The notes: generated from the letters alone by a model not told the origin. DNA of 64,000 nt from Streptomyces naganishii JCM 4654 (GCF_014650575.1 NZ_BMVF01000008.1:62001-126000); one strand, 5' to 3'; counted from the first letter of the stretch, positions 1 to 7,647 are shown. Numbers and translations: made by a program.

Positions 1-75
1 CGTCCGTCGGGAAACGCCGCCCAGCTCGGCCAGGACTTGGCGAACGGTCATCAGTTCGTCGCGGCGGGCGTCCAT
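1..75 (-). CDS. xis: excisionase (Xis), helix-turn-helix, partial at window edge
   Basis: Only the first 25 codons lie inside the window. They read MDARRDELMTVRQVLAEL and run on into GGVSRRT, which is the N-terminal half of an AlpA/MerR-type winged helix (TVRQVLAEL as first helix, VSRRT as start of the recognition helix). Such proteins are the small recombination directionality factors of Streptomyces integrating elements. An AAGGAG ribosome site precedes the ATG. The start lies inside the 3' end of the replication gene (25-base overlap), as in pSAM2, where replication, excision and integration genes are co-expressed. The integrase should follow directly to the left, outside the window. Confidence 0.8.
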   Translation of the reverse strand, partial: MDARRDELMTVRQVLAELGGVSRRT

Positions 76-1370
76 GTCGGTTCTCCTTCCGTTCCGGGGG
101 CGGGCTCGAGAGACTCGGCAAGCCAGGCTTCGGCGCTCGACAGGCCGGTGCCGGCGAAGACCCAGTGCGCGAGGACGAGAGTGGTCTCACCGTCCTGCGA
201 AACGGGCGACGCGGCTTGGGCCCGGCGCCAGTCGGCGCGAGCATCGCGTAGGGCGCCCAGGGTGGTGGAGTAGCGGCGGGACTTCGTGGAGAAGTGACCG
301 CGGAAGCCAAGCATGTGAGCCCAGGCCCGCAGGCGGAGCTCTGCCAGTTCGGCACGGGCGCCCAGGGTCCAAGCGGTGCGGATCATCCGCCGGGCGTGTT
401 CGCTGATCTGGACCTGTGCCAGCTCGGCGAGGAACTTGATAGGCCGGTCCAGGGTGCCGGTCGCGGTCTCTGCTCCCTTGGTGGCGTACTTGGCGATGTA
501 CGCCGCTACGGCCCGCTCGGTCAGCTCCTGGCCGTCGTCGAAGTCGGCGGAGCGGATCGTGCGGACGTCGAGCTGACGGCCGAAGACGAAAGTATGGGGC
601 CGCCCGTCGACCACCGGCCCGCCGGCACGCGCCGTGGTTGCAGCTGCCCGAACGGCATCGGTCAGCAGCTCGGCGGTGGCCCAGGAGGGAGGAGCGGAGT
701 CACCACCCTCGGGGCCGTCGAGGCGGATCACTGCGTGGAAGTGAACAGCACCCCTCTTCTGGTACTCGGCCACCTTCGCGAAGGAGATCCGGGCGTGGTG
801 CCGGAATGCTCGCTGAGTGAGGCCGGCCCGCTTGGCGACCTCGCGGCGGAGATAGATCGAGAAACGCCGCCACAACGCCCCAGCATGAGCGTTCCACAGC
901 ACGGCCGCTTCATAGTCGTAGGTGTCCGGGTCGAGTGGCGTCCCCAGGACGGCGTCTCCTTCCTCGTGCCGGACGCCGCAACGGCAGTTCCGGCCGCCAG
1001 AGGGTCGGTTGTGGACCGGGCCGAAGCTCGGGGCGGTGAAGGTGGCAAAGACGCGCGGGTGTGTGCCGACCCTCTCCGGGGTGCCTTTGCCACCGCGGAG
1101 TCCGGCGGTGATCAGGTGGTAGGTGTCGCGACGGTAGGTCTCGGCGCAGGCCGCGCACCGGGTGGCCCGGCGGTTGTTGCAGCGGACGAGGAGCTGACCG
1201 GCGGGCAGGGCCGAGGAGTCCAGGTGGTGCAGGACGCGGCCGATCTCGCCGGTCGTCTGGTCCGCGGCGTACTCGGTGCGGTGGCCGTCGAGGCGGACGG
1301 GGTGGGTGCAGCCGCCCAGTCCGGACAGTTGGTGAGCCAGCTCGGGCATGGTGCCGAGGGAGGCCAGCAT
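51..1370 (-). CDS. repSA: replication initiator protein, RepSA-like (HUH endonuclease)
   Basis: Rolling-circle type initiator that nicks the element's origin and allows the excised circle to replicate. Visible motifs are a cysteine-rich N-terminal segment (C-x7-C-x2-C near residue 64, possible zinc site), FTAPSFGPVH near residue 110, the metal-binding HUH motif as VHFHAVI near residue 209, and the Y-x3-KY motif as AAYIAKYATKG near residue 290, which carries the nicking tyrosine. About 439 residues is usual for the family. The ATG at 1370 has no good ribosome site. An AAAGGA lies six bases before an in-frame ATC at 1412, which would add 14 residues beginning ITRQTPPLAELS, so the true start may be that near-cognate codon. 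Its 3' end overlaps xis. Confidence 0.88.
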   Translation of the reverse strand: MLASLGTMPELAHQLSGLGGCTHPVRLDGHRTEYAADQTTGEIGRVLHHLDSSALPAGQLLVRCNNRRATRCAACAETYRRDTYHLITAGLRGGKGTPERVGTHPRVFATFTAPSFGPVHNRPSGGRNCRCGVRHEEGDAVLGTPLDPDTYDYEAAVLWNAHAGALWRRFSIYLRREVAKRAGLTQRAFRHHARISFAKVAEYQKRGAVHFHAVIRLDGPEGGDSAPPSWATAELLTDAVRAAATTARAGGPVVDGRPHTFVFGRQLDVRTIRSADFDDGQELTERAVAAYIAKYATKGAETATGTLDRPIKFLAELAQVQISEHARRMIRTAWTLGARAELAELRLRAWAHMLGFRGHFSTKSRRYSTTLGALRDARADWRRAQAASPVSQDGETTLVLAHWVFAGTGLSSAEAWLAESLEPAPGTEGEPTWTPAATN

Positions 1371-1500
1371 GGAGAGTTCCGCTAGCGGGGGCGGAGTCTG
1401 CCGGGTGATGATGGCAGTTCCTTTCGGCTGTTCTGACGGTTGGAAGGGACGGCCCCGGGCGGCGGGATGCTTGGCGGCTTGTTGCCGCCCCGGTGGCCGG

Positions 1501-1758
1501 TCAGCGCTTGTTCGCGCTGCTGAGGAGGGACCGCAGGACCACGGCGGCGACGGCCACGGACATGGCCGAGACGGCGACCGCCGCCAGGAGCGCGGTGAGC
1601 ACGATGCCGACGACGACCACGGCGGCGACCGCGCCGATACCGACGCCCACGTACGGAGCGACCGTGCGGCCGGCGAAGAAGGCCGGAGCCTGCGTCTGCT
1701 GAGGCGTGACGGTTGTCGTCGGCAGAGTCGGGACGTCGGGCAGTCTGGGGCGGAGCAC
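1501..1758 (-). CDS. small transmembrane spread protein (SpdD-like)
   Basis: An 85-residue protein with a short polar, threonine- and proline-rich N-terminus (TVTPQQTQAP) followed by two hydrophobic segments rich in Val, Ala and Gly (about residues 35-75), ending in SSANKR. The chosen start is a GTG with AAGGAGG seven bases before it; longer readings of the same frame begin with arginine-rich sequence that looks non-coding. Small membrane proteins of this kind lie between tra and rep in Streptomyces conjugative elements and are called Spd because they affect plasmid spread through the mycelium (pock size). The family assignment rests on size, membrane character and position, not on a signature motif. 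Confidence 0.7.
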   Translation of the reverse strand: MLRPRLPDVPTLPTTTVTPQQTQAPAFFAGRTVAPYVGVGIGAVAAVVVVGIVLTALLAAVAVSAMSVAVAAVVLRSLLSSANKR

Positions 1759-1772
1759 AGCGGACCTCCTTG

Positions 1773-1967
1773 TCACTTGTGGGTGCCATTTACGACGCCG
1801 ACCCCGGAACGGGTGCCGGATTCGATGGCGGGAGCGAGGAAGGTGTGCGAGAGGAAGAAGCCGAACAGCGCGATCACGACGGCGACCCAAAGCCGGACGC
1901 CGAGAAACTTGATCGCGGCCCAAGCGATGACGCCCAGGACGAAGACGAGCGGCAGCGAGACGGTCAC
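1773..1967 (-). CDS. small membrane protein of the transfer operon
   Basis: A 64-residue protein with two closely spaced hydrophobic helices (about residues 3-20 and 26-45; LPLVFVLGVIAW and LWVAVVIALFGFFL) and a short hydrophilic tail ending NGTHK. An AGGGAG ribosome site precedes the ATG. It lies between two other small transfer-operon genes on the same strand with 15 to 20 bases between them, so it is probably translated from the same messenger. Proteins like this occur at this position in AICEs and are usually annotated as hypothetical or spread proteins. I do not recognise a specific family. Confidence 0.65.
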   Translation of the reverse strand: MTVSLPLVFVLGVIAWAAIKFLGVRLWVAVVIALFGFFLSHTFLAPAIESGTRSGVGVVNGTHK

Positions 1968-1985
1968 GGGAGCTCCCTGGGCGGA

Positions 1986-2177
1986 TCAGCGGACGTGGCA
2001 GCGATGGGTGCGGGCAGCCAGTTCGGCGGCGGCGCGGCTGTCGTAGTCGGCCGAGAAGCCGCAGCGCGGGGCTGTGCAGACGGCGGCGTGCTTCTCGCGG
2101 CCCCGGCCGTCGTAGTACGTGCCGACCTGGACGGGACCGATGCGGATGACTCGGCGGAATCGGCGGTTGGCAGGCAT
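1986..2177 (-). CDS. mobile element transfer protein, small basic
   Basis: A 63-residue basic protein starting MPANRRFRRVIRIGPVQVG, with a pair of cysteines (VCTAPRCGF) and a histidine/cysteine-containing C-terminus (ARTHRCHV) that could bind a metal. The ATG is preceded by AGAGGAG at good spacing. It matches the short conserved proteins generally labelled mobile element transfer protein in Streptomyces AICEs and plasmids. The molecular role is not established. It sits between the DUF2637 membrane protein and the small membrane protein, all on one strand. Confidence 0.75.
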   Translation of the reverse strand: MPANRRFRRVIRIGPVQVGTYYDGRGREKHAAVCTAPRCGFSADYDSRAAAELAARTHRCHVR

Positions 2178-2188
2178 GAGTGCTCCTC

Positions 2189-2791
2189 TCAGAGTTGTGC
2201 GGCGATGGCTTCGGCCAGTGGTGCCGGGATGCCGAGCCGAGCGCGAAGGGTTGAGGTGTCGATGGCCGATCCGGTCCGGGCGTGGTGTTCGTCGGCGACC
2301 TTGCGGGCGTGAGCGACGAGCGCGGCCGGGACCGGTACCGGGCGAGGGGCGACGGCCGGTCGTTGTTCGGGCTCCGGGGCCGTCGCGGTCGGCTCCGGAG
2401 CAGCCGGTGTGGACTCTTCGGCCGTTTCGTGTGTGGTGTGGGCGAGCAGCGTCCCGCCGAGGAAGGCGACCGCGGGCCATCCGGCGACGAGGATGCGCAG
2501 CCAGGCCGGCACCTGGTGCAGGTTGAGCAGACCGGCGGTGGCCACGTTGGCGCCGAGCGAGGCGGCGAGGGCGATCACGAACCAGCACCACCCGGATGCT
2601 TTCGCGTCGCCGAACCGCAGTCGGCGCCAAGCGGCGACGAGCAGGAGGTCGACTGAGACTGGGTAGGCCCATGCCTTCCACCCGGCTTGCCCAGCGGCCG
2701 AGGCGACATCGTGCAGGTGGGCGAAGGACAGCGCCGCCGCGATGAGCGCTTGGACGAGGACCGCGTCGACACGGGCCAGGTGAGCACGCAT
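2189..2791 (-). CDS. spdB: DUF2637-type membrane protein (SpdB-like spread protein)
   Basis: A 200-residue membrane protein. The first 120 residues contain four hydrophobic helices, including WAYPVSVDLLLVAAWRRLR and WCWFVIALAASLGANVATAG, the pattern of the DUF2637 family found beside tra genes in actinobacterial elements. The C-terminal 80 residues are a proline- and alanine-rich linker followed by a small helical segment (VADEHHARTGSAIDTSTLRARLG) that resembles a DNA-binding helix pair. The ATG at 2791 has GGAAGGAG eight bases upstream and is preferred over one nine codons earlier. In SCP2- and pIJ101-type plasmids SpdB proteins associate with TraB and help DNA pass across septa; the same role is inferred here. 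Confidence 0.78.
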   Translation of the reverse strand: MRAHLARVDAVLVQALIAAALSFAHLHDVASAAGQAGWKAWAYPVSVDLLLVAAWRRLRFGDAKASGWCWFVIALAASLGANVATAGLLNLHQVPAWLRILVAGWPAVAFLGGTLLAHTTHETAEESTPAAPEPTATAPEPEQRPAVAPRPVPVPAALVAHARKVADEHHARTGSAIDTSTLRARLGIPAPLAEAIAAQL

Positions 2792-2878
2792 GACGCGGCT
2801 CCTTCCGGAATCGGGCATGACGGGGTAGGGACGTGGCGCGAGAAGTCACGCCGACCGAGGACTAAGCAGATGAGAGGG

Positions 2879-4255
2879 TCAGTCGGTGACCGGGACCGGT
2901 CGGACGCACGGTGCCGGGGTCACAACCGGACCGGCCGGGAGTTCGGGCCGGAACGGTTCCAATGCGGCCAGCTCGGGTGTGAGGTGCGCCGACTCTTGGC
3001 AGATGCGGGCCGCGTCGCCAAGGGAGAGGTACGGCGGACGGATGCGGGACCAGCCGCCCGAGGTGGCGCCGGCCACGGCCAGGCCCGGCCGCTCGGGAGC
3101 GATGGCACAGGCGGCCATGACGGCTTCGGGCGCGATGTCGCCGAGCGCCATCTTGGCGGAGGCCTCGTCGTTGACGCGATGACAGACGCGGCCGGTCAGT
3201 TGGGCGCGGAGCATGGTTGCGCCCTTGCCCAGCTCGGCGCCGAAGCGCTGCCCGCAGACTTCCAGGTAGATCCCCGCGGCCCGGCCGAGCTGGGCGAGGC
3301 GGATGAGCTGGGTGACCATCTCATCGCGTCGTTCCTCGTCCTTCTTCGTGGCGACGAGGAAGAGTTCCGCCACCTCGTCCACGAAGAGCACGACCGGCAC
3401 CGGACGCTCGCTTTCGGGCAGACCCCAGATGTCCGAGGTGATGTCCTCAGCGGGAGTGCCGGGAGCGATGCCTTGCCGGGTCTTGATCAGGTCGTACCGA
3501 TCCTCCATCTCCTTGATGAGCACGGGCAGGAGTTCGGCCGCCTGCTCCGGGTCGGTCGCGAGCGCCGACAGACGAGCGGCAAACGGCGCCAGCTCTACAC
3601 CGCGCTTGCAGTCGATGCCGACCAGGGCGACCGGTTGCCGCGCCAGTCCGGTCACCAGGTGCCGCAAGTACATCGACTTGCCCGAGAGCGTTGCGCCGAG
3701 CGTTAGCTGATGTGGGACGGCGCGATAATCCCGTACGAAGGCCGTCGCGTCCTCCCTCAGCGCCACCGGCACTTTGAGATGCCCGCCTTCTGCTTTCCTT
3801 AGCATCCGGACGTCGCGCAGCACGTCGAAGCCGACGAGCCGCAGCTCCACCACTCCGGGCTTCACGTCCTTCACGTACACGGCGTGGACGCCCCAGGCAT
3901 GCCGCAGCCGCTCAGCTGAGGCGGCGACATCCGCCGGTTCCTGCCCAGGAGCGAGGCGCAGCCGAAGCCGCAGGCCGGTCGAGGTGGGCCGGATGATGCC
4001 CCGACGCGGGGGAACCGGCCGGACCTCACGTCGAGTCGTCGCCCTGACGGCGAAAGCACGCAGCCGGGAAGGCTGCACCGTCAGGCCGCACGCCTCCATG
4101 ACGGAGCCGTACGAGCCCAGGAGCCGGACCGTCGATAACGGCAGTCCGAACGTGGACCAGTAGACGCCCGGGTGACGAGCCCGGGTGTAGGCGGCCCCGC
4201 CGCCGAACGCGGCGAGGGGACCACCCACCTCCAGCAGTGTCATCCAGTCCGACAT
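2879..4255 (-). CDS. traSA: conjugal DNA translocase TraSA (FtsK/SpoIIIE family)
   Basis: The main transfer protein of the element: a hexameric ATPase that moves double-stranded DNA between mycelial compartments, unlike relaxase-dependent conjugation. The 458-residue protein has an N-terminal hydrophobic patch (LEVGGPLAAFGGGAAY), a Walker A motif GATLSGKS near residue 186 and a Walker B motif LFVDEVAEL near residue 288, followed by the Q/R-rich segment MVTQLIRLAQLGRAAGI and CGQRFGAELGKG. The ATG overlaps the stop of the upstream gene (TGATG), so the two are translationally coupled. Downstream come the spread genes and then rep. Expression is probably controlled by the repeated sites about 310 bases upstream of the operon's first gene. 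Confidence 0.9.
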   Translation of the reverse strand: MSDWMTLLEVGGPLAAFGGGAAYTRARHPGVYWSTFGLPLSTVRLLGSYGSVMEACGLTVQPSRLRAFAVRATTRREVRPVPPRRGIIRPTSTGLRLRLRLAPGQEPADVAASAERLRHAWGVHAVYVKDVKPGVVELRLVGFDVLRDVRMLRKAEGGHLKVPVALREDATAFVRDYRAVPHQLTLGATLSGKSMYLRHLVTGLARQPVALVGIDCKRGVELAPFAARLSALATDPEQAAELLPVLIKEMEDRYDLIKTRQGIAPGTPAEDITSDIWGLPESERPVPVVLFVDEVAELFLVATKKDEERRDEMVTQLIRLAQLGRAAGIYLEVCGQRFGAELGKGATMLRAQLTGRVCHRVNDEASAKMALGDIAPEAVMAACAIAPERPGLAVAGATSGGWSRIRPPYLSLGDAARICQESAHLTPELAALEPFRPELPAGPVVTPAPCVRPVPVTD

Positions 4256-4611
4256 CAGGCCGATGCCCCGACGGCGGCCGGGAAGGCGGCCGGCGCGACC
4301 GCAGCGGCACGGAAGGCGATGCCGTGTCGCTGCTGGCCGTTGAACACACTCTCCCAAGGCCGTGCCACCAGGCCCACCAGCGAGACCGGAGCGCCCAGCG
4401 TCAGACCTTCGGTGACGCCGCTTTCCGGAACCGTGACCTTGATCAACGAGGACTCGCCATCCTCGATGTAGACGACGCCGATCGTCATCAGCGCTTCGCC
4501 GCTGTTGGCGTCCTTCGCGATCTCCCCGGTCTGCCTGTCCCGGATCTTCGGTTCCGGTGCCTCGGTCAGCAGGACGGTGGCCGACGAGGTCTCCACACGG
4601 ATTACACGCAC
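4255..4611 (-). CDS. small conserved AICE protein, coupled to traSA (Pra-like position)
   Basis: A 118-residue protein starting at a GTG with GGGAG about ten bases upstream. The sequence includes VRDRQTGEI-like and SLIKVTVPESG segments and ends with a hydrophobic strand pattern (VSLVGLVARPW and GIAFRAAAVAP), suggesting a small beta-barrel fold. Proteins of this shape directly upstream of traSA in Streptomyces AICEs are often annotated as plasmid replication, integration and excision activator (Pra) or as hypothetical. I see no motif that proves that role, so the Pra comparison rests on position and general pattern. Its stop overlaps the traSA start by one base. Confidence 0.6.
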   Translation of the reverse strand: MRVIRVETSSATVLLTEAPEPKIRDRQTGEIAKDANSGEALMTIGVVYIEDGESSLIKVTVPESGVTEGLTLGAPVSLVGLVARPWESVFNGQQRHGIAFRAAAVAPAAFPAAVGASA

Positions 4612-4911
4612 AGAACTGATCTCCCTTGCGCCGCACCGCACGCATGCACGGCGGTGCAATTAGTGAGGAATGACTACGCAACGGGAGGTTGACCGCATAC
4701 CGACTGGGCGCGATACGCTCCAAGAGCGTTGATGCCAACGACGCACCCGGCCTGAGTGGGCTGCCTCCCGCTCAGGCCACATCTGCTTTCTGTGGCCCTT
4801 TCCGCTCACGTGCCGGCGCAGGTCTGCCTTCCTGCTCCGGCGCGTTCGCATGCCCGCATCACCAACTCCGCTGGACGCGAAGGGGCGTGCCGACAACAAC
4901 CACAGTAACCC
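4612..4911. other. leader and promoter region of the transfer operon
   Basis: About 300 bases between the regulator gene and the first gene of the transfer operon, with no convincing coding sequence. On the minus strand a weak promoter-like pair (TTGGAG, then TATGCGG about 16 bases on) lies near 4728-4705, but sigma-70 assignments in Streptomyces from sequence alone are unreliable. The main feature is the operator array at its upstream edge. Confidence 0.4.
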
Positions 4912-4962
4912 GTACTCGAAGTACTGTCTAGTACTTCAGGTACCAGTCCGTACTTCGTGTAC
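4912..4962. promoter_or_regulatory. three GTAC-N5-GTAC repeats with 19-bp period, probable operator array
   Basis: Six GTAC tetramers begin at 4912, 4921, 4931, 4940, 4950 and 4959. They form three 13-base units, each GTAC-N5-GTAC and mostly GTACTtc-like on the left arm, starting exactly 19 bases apart (4912, 4931, 4950). The last two units overlap the 3' end of the XRE regulator gene. A matching unit, GTACTAATTGTAC, lies in the regulatory promoter at 6595-6607. The array lies upstream of the transfer operon, so it is a likely binding site for the element's own regulator. Confidence 0.7.
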
Positions 4963-6165
4963 GCCTAGCTCTCCTGCCAGGGCGCGCAGTTCCTCAGAGG
5001 GCGGCTGGCTCATGGTCAGCAGGTCGGCGATAAGTTGCTTCACCATCGGCAACGCTCGCACCAGCTCCGGTGACAGCCCACGGGCCGCCAGCAGCGCTGA
5101 AACGGCGTCAGCGACTTGGCGTCGCTGGGCATACGCCCTGGCAAGGTCGATCTGGAAGCGTGTCTGCCGTTCCGCCGACAGCCCAGAGGCGTCAACGGTC
5201 TGCGCAGCCCGCAGGGCGACTCCGGCGTCCCCCAGGTCCACCGCGACGGCCACCTCATGCAAGGCGACGTTGGTGGGCCCGAACTCGGTGTTGTAGTCGT
5301 TGCGCCCGTCACCGACCTGGTCACCCAACTCGCGGGCCTCACGGAGGTAACCGTAAGCGTCATCGGCAAGGTTCAACCGAGCCGCGGCCACAGCGCGTTG
5401 CAAGGTAAGCGCACCCCGCAGGGCGACTGCCTCAACCTGCCCGGACTCGGCCAGGGGCCGCAACGCATCAGCCGCGCTCCCGGACACCTGGGCCGCCTGA
5501 TCAAATTGACGCGCGCCCAGGAAGACCAGCGACAGACGGAACTCGCCGGCCGCCATCAGCAGCGGATCATTCGCCCGCTCGGCAGCTACCACGGCCCGGT
5601 CTACGGCGATCCAGGCAGCTTCCGGCTCGCCCATGTTCGCCAGAGCGCCACTACACGTGTGGTACATGACCGCCAGGAGCCGGAACAGCTCGGGCCGTTC
5701 CGACTCGGAGACCGACCGGGTAGCCGCCTCCAGCCGGGGCACCAGCCCTTCGAGCAGTTCGGCCAGGTCGGCGTAGTTCCCCTCGTGGGTGAGCGACCAG
5801 GCGCGGTCGACTTCCGCGCGCAGTGCCGGCACGTCAGGGGAAACGTCCTTCCGACCGAGGACCGCTTTGAGTGAGTGAGCCGCGCTCAGCACCAGCCGCA
5901 GACGGCTCGCACCAGGCGGCTCTCCTTCGGCCACCGACGCGACGAGCGGTGCCTCTGCCGCCAGCTCAGCGATCGGGACTTCCAGGACGTCGGCGACCTT
6001 CTCGAGCACGGTCATTCGGTCGATGCGCCGTACGCCCCGCTCGACCTGGGAGACCCAGGCTTCCGAGCGTCCCAGCAGGCCGGCGAACTCCTTCTGCGAC
6101 AGCCCCCGGCGTTTGCGGTTGAAGGCGATCTTGCGACCAAGCGCCTTCTGGTACTCAGTGCTCAA
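4936..6165 (-). CDS. XRE-family transcriptional regulator with TPR-like C-terminal region
   Basis: A 409-residue regulator. Residues about 5-60 form a helix-turn-helix of the XRE/Cro type (IAFNRKRRGLSQKEFAGLLG, then WVSQVERGVRR). The remaining 340 residues are alpha-helical repeats (AELLEGLVPRLEAA, AAWIAVDRAVVAAER, AYGYLREARELGDQV) of the tetratricopeptide kind, usual in Streptomyces regulators that sense a peptide or partner. The start is taken as TTG at 6165, which overlaps the upstream monooxygenase-like gene by 11 bases; no ATG or GTG fits better. Its 3' end carries part of the GTAC operator array. In pSAM2 the matching repressor is the GntR protein KorSA, so this element uses a different regulator class. 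Control of tra and autoregulation are inferred. Confidence 0.82.
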   Translation of the reverse strand: MSTEYQKALGRKIAFNRKRRGLSQKEFAGLLGRSEAWVSQVERGVRRIDRMTVLEKVADVLEVPIAELAAEAPLVASVAEGEPPGASRLRLVLSAAHSLKAVLGRKDVSPDVPALRAEVDRAWSLTHEGNYADLAELLEGLVPRLEAATRSVSESERPELFRLLAVMYHTCSGALANMGEPEAAWIAVDRAVVAAERANDPLLMAAGEFRLSLVFLGARQFDQAAQVSGSAADALRPLAESGQVEAVALRGALTLQRAVAAARLNLADDAYGYLREARELGDQVGDGRNDYNTEFGPTNVALHEVAVAVDLGDAGVALRAAQTVDASGLSAERQTRFQIDLARAYAQRRQVADAVSALLAARGLSPELVRALPMVKQLIADLLTMSQPPSEELRALAGELGVHEVRTGT

Positions 6166-6469
6166 CGTCCACGCCCTTGCCGGACACGAAGTCCAAGCGG
6201 TCCACCTCGACGGCGGACAGGTACTGATCCCGCTGAGAGAGGAAGGCGCGCACGTAGGCCTTCGACTCGTGTTCTTCGAAAGCCTCCTTGTCCCGGTAGA
6301 GCTCGTAGAACACGCGCTCCAGCGGACGCCCGTCAACGCGGTGCACGGCGTAGACCACCGTGCCGGGTTCGTTCGCCCGGATCAGCTCCCCTGTCCGCGC
6401 CACCAGGTCATCGAACGCAGCCGCCGCCGCGTCGTCCTTGCACGTGAAGCGCACAAACAGCCCGAACAT
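6155..6469 (-). CDS. ABM-domain protein (putative quinol/antibiotic-biosynthesis monooxygenase)
   Basis: A 104-residue protein beginning MFGLFVRFTCKD, with the alpha/beta ferredoxin-like ABM pattern: a strand, the helix AAAAFDDLVARTGELIR, strands GTVVYAVHRV and VFYELYRDKEAFEEHE, and a final strand. Members such as YgiN oxidise quinols without a cofactor, but many ABM proteins have no known substrate. GGGAGG and AAGGA lie upstream of the ATG at 6469. The gene is co-transcribed and overlaps with the XRE regulator, which suggests a sensory or auxiliary role in regulation rather than metabolism; that is inference. A similar small protein beside a regulator is unusual for an AICE core. Confidence 0.75.
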   Translation of the reverse strand: MFGLFVRFTCKDDAAAAAFDDLVARTGELIRANEPGTVVYAVHRVDGRPLERVFYELYRDKEAFEEHESKAYVRAFLSQRDQYLSAVEVDRLDFVSGKGVDVEH

Positions 6470-6549
6470 GCGGAGTCCTTCCTCCCTCGGCATCAGGTCA
6501 GCACCAGACCATGCGGCGAACGCTATGTGCCCACCCGGCCGCACGAAAA

Positions 6550-6607
6550 GTACGAACCCGCACTCCCCGTACGCGCACATTCGGTACGGTGCTAGTACTA
6601 ATTGTAC
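6550..6607. promoter_or_regulatory. divergent promoter region with GTAC sites
   Basis: The space between the minus-strand ABM/XRE operon and the plus-strand ATP-binding gene contains five GTAC tetramers at 6550, 6569, 6584, 6595 and 6604. The last two form GTACTAATTGTAC, the same GTAC-N5-GTAC unit found three times at 4912-4962. The first two are 19 bases apart, the period of that array. This is the expected place for autoregulation of the XRE operon and control of the divergent pair. Confidence 0.55.
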
Positions 6608-6681
6608 GGCTCTGTGTGGTCCGTGTCAGCCAGTCGATCTGGCAGACACAGAAGCAGCAGGTCATCGCCATGGAGGACGCC

Positions 6682-7089
6682 ATGCGCACCCACCAACGCA
6701 CGTTCCCGGGGGACCCCCGAGCGCTCCGCAGCGCGCGCAACTGGATCCACGCCGCGCTGAATGGCCATCCCCGCTCCGACGACGCCGCGCTGATCGTGAC
6801 GGAACTCGGCACCAACGCCCTCACCTACACGGCTAGCGGACGCGGCGCCGGCGCTTTCCACGTCACGCTCACCGTCTCCGAGCTCACTACCACGATCGCG
6901 GTGACCGACTCCGGCCACGCCAGCAGCACCCCGGAGATCCAGCATCCGCCTCTCAACGCCACTCACGGCCGCGGACTCGGCATGGTGGCCGCCCTCGCCG
7001 ACAACGTCACGGTCCAGGGCGACGACTCCGGCCGCACGGTCACCGCGGAGCTCCGCGCAGACGGCCACCAAGGAGGACACCTGTGCTGA
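6682..7089 (+). CDS. ATP-binding protein, RsbW-like GHKL fold
   Basis: A 135-residue stand-alone HATPase_c protein of the kind that acts as anti-sigma factor or regulatory kinase in Streptomyces. The N-box is TELGTNALTYTAS, the G1 region is VTDSGHASSTPE, and the G2 box is GRGLGMVAALAD. The start is the ATG at 6682, which has GGAGG six bases upstream; an ATG four codons earlier is less well placed. The following gene starts inside its last codons. Such proteins are very numerous in Streptomyces and are common on its mobile elements; a partner sigma factor is not visible in the window. Confidence 0.8.
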   Translation: MRTHQRTFPGDPRALRSARNWIHAALNGHPRSDDAALIVTELGTNALTYTASGRGAGAFHVTLTVSELTTTIAVTDSGHASSTPEIQHPPLNATHGRGLGMVAALADNVTVQGDDSGRTVTAELRADGHQGGHLC

Positions 7090-7475
7090 TGCAAGGTCTT
7101 CGCCGCGGCTACTGGTGCGAGTGCTGGACAGAAGATCTCACCGAGCAGCAGTGGCCGGCGCTGTTGGCATCCTTCGATGCCTACACAGCGCCCCAAGCAG
7201 ACCGATGGATCTCAGTCGCGCTCCGCACCATCTCCCCGGCTCTCGACGCGGACGCATCGGACGCAGCATGGGAGTGGCTGTACGACGGCCGCATCGAGAC
7301 CAGACGAGCCCTCTTGCGCTCCAAGCCCAGCACGGTGTCAGTCACCCACGAGCAGTGCCGCATCACATGGACGATCCGACCAGTGATTTTCCTGCCGCTC
7401 GCACATCGCCAGAGCGCTGAACTACCAGTCTGCGCCTACGACTTCAAAGACCAGGCGCCCCAAGCATCCGACTGA
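7083..7475 (+). CDS. hypothetical protein coupled to the RsbW-like gene
   Basis: A 130-residue acidic protein starting at a GTG with AAGGAGG upstream; it overlaps the preceding gene by seven bases. It begins MLMQGLRRGYWCECWTEDL and contains a tryptophan-rich helical N-terminus and a beta-rich second half (CRITWTIRPVIFLPLA). Proteins of this type often follow single-domain ATP-binding proteins in Streptomyces, so the pair is probably one functional unit. I recognise no catalytic motif and cannot assign a function. Confidence 0.65.
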   Translation: MLMQGLRRGYWCECWTEDLTEQQWPALLASFDAYTAPQADRWISVALRTISPALDADASDAAWEWLYDGRIETRRALLRSKPSTVSVTHEQCRITWTIRPVIFLPLAHRQSAELPVCAYDFKDQAPQASD

Positions 7476-7526
7476 GTAACAACCTTCTTCACGGGTTCAA
7501 GGCGGCTCGCTCCGCTCCCCGCGCGC

Positions 7527-7547
7527 GGCCCGGCCCCCGGCCGGGCC
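7527..7547. terminator. GC-rich hairpin after the plus-strand pair
   Basis: A perfect 9-bp stem (GGCCCGGCC, loop CCC, GGCCGGGCC) lies about 50 bases after the stop at 7475, and minus-strand transcription arrives from the other side. It has no T tract, so it would act as a Streptomyces-type hairpin terminator at best. The surrounding GGCGGCTCGCTCCGCTCC run is of a type I associate with Streptomyces plasmids. Confidence 0.45.
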
Positions 7548-7647
7548 TGCGCTCCTGTCTCCGCCCCGCTCCAGCCCGACCGGCGCCCGTGCCGCGCGCA
7601 CAGCAATCAGCCACCTGAAGCCAGAGGAGGGGTACGTCATGGCCGCG

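Noticed and set aside
1382..1789. A 135-residue minus-strand frame beside the SpdD-like gene
   Set aside because: It is the neighbouring frame of the SpdD-like gene, low in complexity and rich in RGR runs; the other frame gives a normal membrane protein with a good ribosome site.
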